From NCBI GenBank assembly GCA_900321105.1, contig OOHL01000003.1, positions 81,516 through 145,515 of the forward strand: DNA of 64,000 bases, given 5' to 3'. Positions 26,291-33,668 of this stretch are shown piece by piece (within the stretch, counting starts at the first letter, position 1; every line of letters begins with the position of its first letter). Both the position numbers and the translations under genes were made by a program. Source of the stretch: an uncultured Pseudomonadota bacterium (GTDB lineage: Bacteria > Pseudomonadota > Alphaproteobacteria > Rs-D84). The notes under the pieces are model-generated. The model was not told the origin of the DNA and searched no databases. It saw nothing but the letters and a program-made list of their open reading frames with translations.

Positions 26291-27703
26291 ATGCTAGAAT
26301 ATTTACGTAATGCTGCTGACAAACCGTTGGCTAAATTTTTAATGTTTATTTTGATTTTCAGCTTTGTTGGTTGGGGTGCTGCTGAATGGATTTTTGGCGG
26401 TGCATCGCGCGATACAACGTTGATTCATGTTGGAAATGCTGATATTTCATTACAACAATTTAATAATGAAAGATCAAATCAATTGGCATCTATGTCCAAA
26501 GATGAACAACGTGCGGCATATACCGATCCTAAAAAAGCGGAACAATTAACAAATTCTGTGATGGCAAAATTGACAACAAATCAATTGGCATTTAACCGTG
26601 CAAAAGATTTGCGTTTTGTTGTATCTGATAAACGAATCGCCGAAGAAATTAAGAATTATCCTCAATTCCAAGTAAACGGTCAATTTGTGCCATGGATGTT
26701 TGATGCTGTTTTGCAAAACAATGGTTTGACAGAACGTGATTTTGCGAATGTTTTGCGTGCTGATATTTTGCGTAATATGACATTGGGTGCAACAAATGTT
26801 CAATTAAAGGTTCCTCAATTTGCAGTTGATGCGGCATATAATGCACGTTATGCAAAACGTGGTGTTAAATATTCAACTGTTAAATTTGCTGATTACAAGG
26901 TTGGCGAACCAAATGATGAACAGTTAAAGACTTATTATGCATCGAACCCTGTTGTTGTACCAGAAACACGCGGTGTGTCTTATGTCTTTGTTGCATCTGA
27001 TAACAGCAAGCCTGATTTGTATGATGCTGGTTTCAAAAAGACACAACAAATAGAAGATATGATAATTTCTGGGGATTCAATGAAAACTGCGGCTGATAAA
27101 CACAAGGCAAAATATGTGAAAATTGCAAAGTTGGCTCGCGGTGAAAAAGTATCAGACAAGGTTTTAAGCGATGATTTAATTGCTAAATTGTTCGCTATGG
27201 AATCTGGAACTGAAAGCGAATTGATTGAATTAAAAGACGGCTTTGTAATTTTGCGTGTTGATGATGTTGTTGCGGAACATAACGCCGAATTTGCTGATGT
27301 GAAAAAATCATTGATTTCGGGTTGGAAAAAAGCGGAACAACGCAAACAGGCATATTTAAAAGCTAACGAAAAATTGATTGCTTTGAACAAGGGCGAAACT
27401 GTGAAAAATCTTAAAGAAACAACAGTCTCCAGAACAGAAGGCGCACCGTTGGTTGTATTAAATGCTGTGTTTGCAGGCAGCGAAGGTACAAATGCAATTG
27501 CTGAAGATGGGGATGCTTTCTATATCGTAAGTGTTGGTAAAAATACAATGCCTGCATCTGACAAAGCAAAAAAAGAATCAATTCGTAAAGAATTGGAAAA
27601 AATGTCTGCACATTTTGTTGCGGATGATTATACTCAATTCTTAAAGACCGAATATCCTGTAAAGGTTAACGAAAGAAATTATGAAAAATTTATTGCAAAA
27701 TAA
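26291..27703 (+). CDS. ppiD: PpiD/SurA-like periplasmic folding factor
   Basis: 470 aa from an ATG at 26291 with AGGTGG just upstream; a longer frame would overlap tpiA. A single N-terminal membrane helix (about 14-35, FLMFILIFSFVGWGAAEWIF) leads to a SurA_N-like helical domain (VGNADISLQQFNNERSNQL..., about 45-190). The next part has a weak parvulin-like segment (about 225-330, with TELIELKDGFVILRVDDVV-like spacing) and a C-terminal helical region. It should be an inner-membrane-anchored chaperone for outer-membrane proteins, in keeping with the many barrels here. Shorter than E. coli PpiD (623 aa); prolyl isomerase activity uncertain. Confidence 0.85.
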   Translation: MLEYLRNAADKPLAKFLMFILIFSFVGWGAAEWIFGGASRDTTLIHVGNADISLQQFNNERSNQLASMSKDEQRAAYTDPKKAEQLTNSVMAKLTTNQLAFNRAKDLRFVVSDKRIAEEIKNYPQFQVNGQFVPWMFDAVLQNNGLTERDFANVLRADILRNMTLGATNVQLKVPQFAVDAAYNARYAKRGVKYSTVKFADYKVGEPNDEQLKTYYASNPVVVPETRGVSYVFVASDNSKPDLYDAGFKKTQQIEDMIISGDSMKTAADKHKAKYVKIAKLARGEKVSDKVLSDDLIAKLFAMESGTESELIELKDGFVILRVDDVVAEHNAEFADVKKSLISGWKKAEQRKQAYLKANEKLIALNKGETVKNLKETTVSRTEGAPLVVLNAVFAGSEGTNAIAEDGDAFYIVSVGKNTMPASDKAKKESIRKELEKMSAHFVADDYTQFLKTEYPVKVNERNYEKFIAK

Positions 27704-27726
27704 GAATCGCCCATCGGGCGATTTTT
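27704..27726 (+). terminator. Terminator after ppiD-like gene
   Basis: AATCGCCC-AT-GGGCGATT type hairpin followed by T-rich sequence; it directly abuts the recO -10 box. Confidence 0.75.
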
Positions 27727-27730
27727 AATG

Positions 27731-27736
27731 TATAAT
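27731..27736 (+). promoter_or_regulatory. recO -10 box, likely leaderless start
   Basis: TATAAT ends 6 nt before ATG 27743, so transcription should begin at or very near the start codon. There is no Shine-Dalgarno and no clear -35 (that region is the preceding terminator). Confidence 0.6.
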
Positions 27737-27742
27737 AAAATC

Positions 27743-28390
27743 ATGCAAATTGAAACCAATGGTATTTTGATAAATATGCGCGCTTTTTCAGAACGCGATT
27801 GCGTTGCACATATATTTACACAACACAATGGCGTGTTGGTTGGAATGTTGCGTGGCGCGGTTGTTGCAAAAAAGAACAAGCCATTGATTGGACAATATGG
27901 GCCTGTTTCATGGAATGCGCGTCTTGATTCTCAATTGGGCGTGTTCCATTTTGAAAGTGAAAAAAATTTATCTGCGCCATTGATGTTAAATTCTGATTTG
28001 TTGAAATTGATGAATGCTGCGTTTGGGTTGATTTATACATTGATACCGGAACGCGAATCCTATGAACATTTATATTTAAAGACGATGGATTTGTTAAACA
28101 ATTTGCCAAAATCAGATGCACCGTATGATTTATATCTGGATTGGGAAATGAATTTATTGGCAGATTTGGGGTATGCGCTGGATTTAACGAAATGTTCTGG
28201 ATGTGGGCGAATTGATAATCTGGTATATTTGTCGCCAAAAACAGGGCGGGCGGTATGCGCGGATTGTGGTGCACCGTATGTTGATAAATTGTATAAATTG
28301 CCGGTTAATTTGAATATTACAAAACAATTTTTATCATCCATTTGTAATACCCAGGGTGTCGATATTCCAGCAGCGCGAAAAATATTTTAA
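27743..28390 (+). CDS. recO: DNA repair protein RecO
   Basis: 215 aa; the ATG at 27743 is chosen over 27728 because the TATAAT box overlaps the latter. N-terminal OB-fold (IETNGILINMRAFSERDCVAHIFTQHNGVLVGMLRGA), helical domain, and a zinc finger CSGCG...CADCG near the end. RecO acts with RecR to load RecA in the RecF pathway. Slightly short at the C-terminus but all regions are present. Confidence 0.93.
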   Translation: MQIETNGILINMRAFSERDCVAHIFTQHNGVLVGMLRGAVVAKKNKPLIGQYGPVSWNARLDSQLGVFHFESEKNLSAPLMLNSDLLKLMNAAFGLIYTLIPERESYEHLYLKTMDLLNNLPKSDAPYDLYLDWEMNLLADLGYALDLTKCSGCGRIDNLVYLSPKTGRAVCADCGAPYVDKLYKLPVNLNITKQFLSSICNTQGVDIPAARKIF

Positions 28391-28464
28391 GTTGCGTGTT
28401 TTTTGCTTGCGCAGATATGTTTTTTTTTCTAAGATTTTATTGTTCAATAACAAAGGAGAAAACT

Positions 28465-29286
28465 ATGATTTGGACACTTTTAATCCTGGTTTTGGCGATT
28501 GCGTTGTATATGTTTGGTGGTAAATACATCAAATCTGGCAACAAGAAAGCTGGCAACTTGGAAATCATCATGCACAAAGGTATCAATGTTATCGCAATTA
28601 TTTTAATTGCTGGCTGTGTATGCCGTTTGTGGACACCAACATATTTGGTCCATACAAATCCTGCAATCTTGCAAGAAATGGTTCAAAATATGCAGGCTCA
28701 ACAAGAAAAAGTTAAAAACAAAGAAGTTCGTAAATATGTTAAACATCATATGAACGACATGATTGGCGATGCACCAATTGCTGGTAACGTCGATGCAAAA
28801 CATACAATTTTCTTGTGGTCTGATTATTCTTGCCCATATTGCCGTCGTGTTCATGGCGAATTGGCACGTGTATTGGCCGAACGTGATGATGTTCGCGTAG
28901 TGTTGAAAAACTTCTCTATCCATGGTGCATTATCTGATGCCCCAGCAAAAGCGGTTATCGCTGCAAAAATCCAAGACAATGCAAAGGCAGCTGCTTTGGA
29001 TAAATTGTTGATGGATAAAGAATACTTCACACAAGAAGATATGAAAAACCAAGCTAAATTGCCAGAAACAATACATGCTAATGTTATGAAATTGGCAAAA
29101 GAAGCTGGTTTGGATACAAAACAATTAGAAGCAGATATGGAAGGCGATGTAGTTCGTAAAGAATTACAAAACGTTCGTGATTTGGCACAACGTTTTGAAA
29201 TCAGCGGAACACCATATTTAATCATTGGTGACCAAGCATTCCCTGGTGCAATTCCATATGCAAGAATCATTGAAGCATTGAAATAA
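28465..29286 (+). CDS. DsbA-family thioredoxin-fold oxidoreductase
   Basis: 273 aa from the ATG at 28465, which has AAAGGAGA 7 nt upstream. Two N-terminal hydrophobic helices (about 2-17 and 39-55) precede a helical linker and the thioredoxin fold with CPYC (123-126), an inserted helical domain and the cis-Pro loop GTPYLI near 250. It is a membrane-anchored, periplasm-facing disulfide oxidase or isomerase of the BdbD/DsbG type. The abundance of Cys-rich exported proteins in the window gives it obvious potential clients. Confidence 0.9.
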   Translation: MIWTLLILVLAIALYMFGGKYIKSGNKKAGNLEIIMHKGINVIAIILIAGCVCRLWTPTYLVHTNPAILQEMVQNMQAQQEKVKNKEVRKYVKHHMNDMIGDAPIAGNVDAKHTIFLWSDYSCPYCRRVHGELARVLAERDDVRVVLKNFSIHGALSDAPAKAVIAAKIQDNAKAAALDKLLMDKEYFTQEDMKNQAKLPETIHANVMKLAKEAGLDTKQLEADMEGDVVRKELQNVRDLAQRFEISGTPYLIIGDQAFPGAIPYARIIEALK

Positions 29287-29305
29287 TTCAGTGTTGATTC
29301 CAAAA

Positions 29306-29337
29306 TAAAAACATCCGCAAATGCGGATGTTTTTTTA
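29306..29337. terminator. Bidirectional terminator
   Basis: ACATCCGCA/TGCGGATGT hairpin with seven T, between convergent genes. Confidence 0.85.
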
Positions 29338-29766
29338 TATAATTTCTTTTATTAGTTTATCAAAATATAAATTAAAATCTATATCTGGCAAATCTGTTTT
29401 TTTAAACATATTTTTTTGAATTGTTATATGCGGTCTGTATTCTTCGTATTTTGTTGTGAATTTATATTTTTGTTTCAGATATCTAAATAAATTTACGGCA
29501 ATGTCACTTTCAAATTCAATAACCAAAACAATTCCATCATCATTGGTATCAAAAAATTCAAAATGCGCTTTGCTTCCGATAATAGGTAGTTTTATTTTCG
29601 GAAAAACGATTTTATTAGTATCTATGATGTCAGGGCTATAAATAATCGTACAATGTGGATCATTACGAAATTCTTGACATGGAATATTATTTTTATCCAG
29701 CACATCGCATATGTTTTTTATGGTTTGTGAATCCGGTATTAATTTGATATTTGTTCTGGTGTTCAT
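29335..29766 (-). CDS. 2H phosphoesterase, Acb1-like (anti-CBASS family)
   Basis: 143 aa with two H-x-T motifs, His38-Cys-Thr40 (PHCTIIYSP) and His113-Ile-Thr115 (YRPHITIQ), the hallmark of 2H phosphoesterases. The spacing, the IIYSPD start, the FEFFDTNDDGIVLVIEF strand and the KYEEYRPHITI end resemble T4 Acb1 (gp57B), which degrades cyclic nucleotide signals of CBASS immunity. A generic RNA 2',3'-cyclic phosphodiesterase is the alternative. Its ATG lies 3 nt after the polA stop, so the two are cotranscribed. No phage genes are nearby. Confidence 0.72.
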   Translation of the reverse strand: MNTRTNIKLIPDSQTIKNICDVLDKNNIPCQEFRNDPHCTIIYSPDIIDTNKIVFPKIKLPIIGSKAHFEFFDTNDDGIVLVIEFESDIAVNLFRYLKQKYKFTTKYEEYRPHITIQKNMFKKTDLPDIDFNLYFDKLIKEII

Positions 29767-29768
29767 TA

Positions 29769-32540
29769 TTACTTATCCCAAATTGGTGAAATGATAGATT
29801 CTGCAATAAGTGGCACTGATAATTTTGTCACATTTTCCATTTCTGTTTTTATCAGATTTGCAAAATATTCGGCATATTGTTCATCACATTCAAATATCAT
29901 TTCATCATGAACCTGAAGAATCATTTTGATTTTATCTGTGTTTGGTTTGATGATTTTATTATATACATTTACCATTGCGCGACGAACAATGTCTGCTTCG
30001 AATCCCTGAATTGGTGCGTTGATTGCGGCACGAATTGCATAACCGCGCATACGTGGATTCGCAGCTTCTGGAATTTCAATACGACGATGCCATGGTGTAT
30101 AAACACAATGGTTTTCCATCACAAAATCAGAAACATAATCAATATACTTTTCGATTTCAGGCAGCCCAGCCATATAAGAATTGATAATATTCTTGGCTTC
30201 TTCGCGGCTTATGTTTAATTGGTTTGCCAACCCAAATGCAGATATTCCATATATAATTGAAAAGTTTATTGTTTTTGCGGCGCGTCTTAAATCTTTGGGT
30301 ACCGGTGCGTTTTGCGGAATATTAAATATTTTTCGTGCGGTCTGTTCATGAATGTCTAATCCCCGATTGAAAGTTTCTTTGAACATTTCAACATTTGCGA
30401 CATCCGCCAATAATCTTAATTGGATTTGCGAATAATCAACCGAAATTAAAGTTTTGCCAGGTGCCGCAACAAAACATTTTCTTATTTCTTCACCCAATTC
30501 AGTTTTAATTGGAATGTTTTGAAGATTTGGATTGCGGCTGGACAAGCGTCCTGTATTCGTACTGGTTTGTAAAAATGTTGTGTGGATTCGTCCATCACTT
30601 GCAATTTCATGAGGCAGGGCATCTGCATATGTGCCCGCCAATTTAGATATTGAACGCCAATTTAATACCTTTTCAATAATTGGATGTTCATCAATCAAAT
30701 CATTAAGTGTTGATGCATCGGTTGATTGTTTTTTACCAGACGGCAAATGCAATTCATCAAATAAAACAACTGCTAATTGTTTTGGACTGCCCACGTTAAA
30801 TTCATGCCCCACCAATTCATAAATTTCAGATTCCAATTTTTCAAGTTGTGTATGGAATACGCTTGATAATTGATTTAATCTTTCACGATTGACCGCAACA
30901 CCATATTTTTCCATTAAACACAAAATAGGGCAAAGAGGTAAATCACAACTTTCATATAATTCACGTAATTTTTCATTGGCATTTAATTGCGGTCTAAATA
31001 GTTTATAAAGCGCGGCACAAACAACAGAATCTTCGCCGGAATATTTTGTAGCCACATCAATAGATAAAGTTTCAAAATGTTTATCAGAATCTTTTGTTTT
31101 TGCATCAAATAAATCATTAAATTTTATGTCTGTGTGGTTCAGGTATTTTTGCGCCAATTCATCCAGACCATGCCCATGCAATGAACCATAAAGCGCATAA
31201 GATAATAACATCGTATCATCAATCGGATTGATTTGTGTTATATTCCACCCTTCATTTCCCAAAATATGTAAGTCATATTTTATGTTATGCGCAACTTTTA
31301 CAATATTTGGGTTGGTAAATACAGGCCAAAGTTTTTTATATACAGTTTCGACAGATAACTGATTCGGTGCAACTGTATCGGTCCCGAATAAATCCATAGA
31401 TTTTGTAATATGGCGAATCGGGATATAGGCACCATGTTTGTCATCGTATGCCAATGATATTCCAACGACTTTATCTGTAATTTGATTTAATCCAGTCGTT
31501 TCGGTATCAAAAGCAATAAAATCTTTCACATTTGCCAGAAATGCATCCAATTCAGATTCTGATGAAATTGTCAGAATATCAAATTCGCCCAATGTTTGTG
31601 TTGTTTCTTTTATTTCAGGAAGAATATCAACAGGGCATACTGATTTTTCATATTCTAATATTTGTGGTGTACATGTTTGTGTGTTGCCCGGGAAAAGTTT
31701 TTCAATTTTTGCAAATAAACTTTTGCTTTCAACGCGTTTGGTGATGAAATCAAGTGCGCCGTTTTTATCAAAACAAAATGGTGTAATTTTTAATCCGTCT
31801 AAATCAACATCGCGTTTTAATGTCACCAATTGTTTTGAAATGTATGCCATTTCGCGATTGTCTTGTAAAAGATTGCGAATTCTTTCGTTTTTAACAGAAT
31901 CAATATTGGCATATAAATTATCCAGTGAACCAAATTCGTTTATCAATTCGGCCGCTTTTTTTGGGCCAATTCCAGGAACGCCCGGAACATTGTCAGACGA
32001 ATCACCCATCAAAGATTGCACATCAATAACCTGGGACGGTTTTACAGAAAATTTTTCAAGAACTTGTTCTTCGCGAATTTCTTTTTCCTTCATCCCATCA
32101 TAAAGAAAAACACAAGGCGATACCAATTGCATTAAATCTTTGTCACTGGTGATTATACGGGTTGCATCAACAATGTCGCAATTTTGTGTAGCCAATGTTG
32201 CAATAACATCATCAGCCTCAACCCCCGGGATACACAACACTGGTACACCCATTGCATGTAATCCGATTCGAATTAATTCGCTTTGTGTAATTAAATCCGC
32301 TGGTGTTTCGGAACGATTAGCCTTGTATTGTGAATAAATATCTTGACGGAAACTGATGCGCGATGCGTCAAATACACACACCACAGAATCATTGGTTTTT
32401 GCATTTGCCAATATTGGTAAAACCATATTGAAAAATCCATAGACGGCGCCAACCGGCATGCCATCTGAACGTGTCAGATTGGCATGCACACCATAGTATG
32501 CGCGAAAGACCAACGAATTTCCGTCAATTAATGTCAGCAT
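29769..32540 (-). CDS. polA: DNA polymerase I
   Basis: 923 aa, full length. 5' nuclease domain (about 1-290; LIDGNSLVFRAYYG, GDSSDNVPGVPGIGPKKA). 3'-5' exonuclease domain with intact FIAFDTETTGL and AHNIKYDLHIL (about 335-520). Polymerase domain with RSSRNPNLQNIPI-type motif, VDYSQIQLRLLADVA (catalytic Asp) and QVHDEMIFE near the end. It removes RNA primers and fills gaps in replication and repair. It heads a short operon with the Acb1-like gene. Confidence 0.98.
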   Translation of the reverse strand: MLTLIDGNSLVFRAYYGVHANLTRSDGMPVGAVYGFFNMVLPILANAKTNDSVVCVFDASRISFRQDIYSQYKANRSETPADLITQSELIRIGLHAMGVPVLCIPGVEADDVIATLATQNCDIVDATRIITSDKDLMQLVSPCVFLYDGMKEKEIREEQVLEKFSVKPSQVIDVQSLMGDSSDNVPGVPGIGPKKAAELINEFGSLDNLYANIDSVKNERIRNLLQDNREMAYISKQLVTLKRDVDLDGLKITPFCFDKNGALDFITKRVESKSLFAKIEKLFPGNTQTCTPQILEYEKSVCPVDILPEIKETTQTLGEFDILTISSESELDAFLANVKDFIAFDTETTGLNQITDKVVGISLAYDDKHGAYIPIRHITKSMDLFGTDTVAPNQLSVETVYKKLWPVFTNPNIVKVAHNIKYDLHILGNEGWNITQINPIDDTMLLSYALYGSLHGHGLDELAQKYLNHTDIKFNDLFDAKTKDSDKHFETLSIDVATKYSGEDSVVCAALYKLFRPQLNANEKLRELYESCDLPLCPILCLMEKYGVAVNRERLNQLSSVFHTQLEKLESEIYELVGHEFNVGSPKQLAVVLFDELHLPSGKKQSTDASTLNDLIDEHPIIEKVLNWRSISKLAGTYADALPHEIASDGRIHTTFLQTSTNTGRLSSRNPNLQNIPIKTELGEEIRKCFVAAPGKTLISVDYSQIQLRLLADVANVEMFKETFNRGLDIHEQTARKIFNIPQNAPVPKDLRRAAKTINFSIIYGISAFGLANQLNISREEAKNIINSYMAGLPEIEKYIDYVSDFVMENHCVYTPWHRRIEIPEAANPRMRGYAIRAAINAPIQGFEADIVRRAMVNVYNKIIKPNTDKIKMILQVHDEMIFECDEQYAEYFANLIKTEMENVTKLSVPLIAESIISPIWDK

Positions 32541-32550
32541 TTATTATCCG

Positions 32551-33096
32551 TTAGAATATAAAGCGTGCCTTAGCGCGAACACCATATTGCAACATATCTG
32601 GTGTCGCGTTGTCGATTTTATAAATATCTGGGGCATATAAAATACGACCTTCGACATCGAATTTCAAAGGTATTGCCAAAATATCGATTGTTGCGCCCAA
32701 CATGGCTTGGTATGCAGATGTTGAATCGATGCTGTATTTAGTGTTTTCAATTGTTTGGTCGCCACCAAATACCATACCGATACCACCACCAATATAAGGT
32801 AAAATAACAGTCGAAGGTATCTTTGCATACAAATTAACCATCGCTGCATTAGTATTCATATCGGAAGAATTGAAATAATCATATTCTGCTTCGACACGGA
32901 ATATTGGCAAATCCATACCTGCGATTGCGCCGAACATTTGTGATGCGTCTGTTTCGTTGTGATGATCCGCCAACAAAGTTTGTCCGCCAACACCAACCAT
33001 ACCGCCAACATAAAAATCAGCCATTACACCAGCGTTTGCAGATGCACAAGTTAACACAGATACAACAGAAATTAAAGATAGTGAATTTATTTTCAT
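32551..33096 (-). CDS. Small outer-membrane beta-barrel protein
   Basis: 181 aa. Signal peptide about 1-22 (ASANAG), then alternating strands (DFYVGGMVGVGG, FRVEAEYDYF, PYIGGGIGMVFGG, KFDVEGRILYAP) and a terminal Phe in VRAKARFIF, the usual BAM signal. The length fits an eight-stranded OmpA/OmpW-like porin-domain barrel. Upstream AAAGGAGAAA is a good Shine-Dalgarno. Specific role unknown. Confidence 0.82.
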   Translation of the reverse strand: MKINSLSLISVVSVLTCASANAGVMADFYVGGMVGVGGQTLLADHHNETDASQMFGAIAGMDLPIFRVEAEYDYFNSSDMNTNAAMVNLYAKIPSTVILPYIGGGIGMVFGGDQTIENTKYSIDSTSAYQAMLGATIDILAIPLKFDVEGRILYAPDIYKIDNATPDMLQYGVRAKARFIF

Positions 33097-33143
33097 ATTT
33101 TTCTCCTTTATATGATATTATAGTATAAAACAAAGGGCACAAC

Positions 33144-33665
33144 ATGCAAGAAAATAAACCTGTTTTAATTGTTGGATTGGGTAATCCAGGTGATGAATAT
33201 AAATTGACGCGTCATAATGTCGGATTTATGGCAATCGATGCGATTGCACCATCTGATTCGGTTTGGAAAAAAGAAAAGAACGCATTAACAACGCGCGCAC
33301 AAATCGATGAACATGATGTGATTTTCGTAAAACCGCAAACTTTTATGAATAACAGTGGTGATGCGGTTGCTGCATTGATGAAGTTTTATAAAATCCCATT
33401 AGAAAACTTAATTGTAATTCATGATGATATGGATTTAAAAGTCGGAACATTTCGTGAAAAAACAGGTGGGGGCAGTGCCGGTCATAACGGAATAAAATCT
33501 ATTGATGCGAATGTCGGAAATGAATATCGCAGAATCCGAATCGGAATTGGACATCCGCGTGATTTTGAAAGTCCGATACCGCCAGTTGATTGGGTGTTGG
33601 GTAAATTTAATGCTGACCAGTTAAAGCAAATTCAATCCGTGATAAAATCAATTAATTTAGACTAG
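33144..33665 (+). CDS. pth: Peptidyl-tRNA hydrolase
   Basis: 173 aa. VGLGNPGDEYKLTRHNVGFMAID (catalytic His), KPQTFMNNSG, HDDMDLKVGTFREK and GGGSAGHNGIKSI are all conserved. It recycles peptidyl-tRNAs that fall off the ribosome. Shine-Dalgarno AAAGGG lies 8 nt upstream. It ends 3 nt before the convergent 33669 gene, with no terminator between. Confidence 0.97.
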   Translation: MQENKPVLIVGLGNPGDEYKLTRHNVGFMAIDAIAPSDSVWKKEKNALTTRAQIDEHDVIFVKPQTFMNNSGDAVAALMKFYKIPLENLIVIHDDMDLKVGTFREKTGGGSAGHNGIKSIDANVGNEYRRIRIGIGHPRDFESPIPPVDWVLGKFNADQLKQIQSVIKSINLD

Positions 33666-33668
33666 ATT

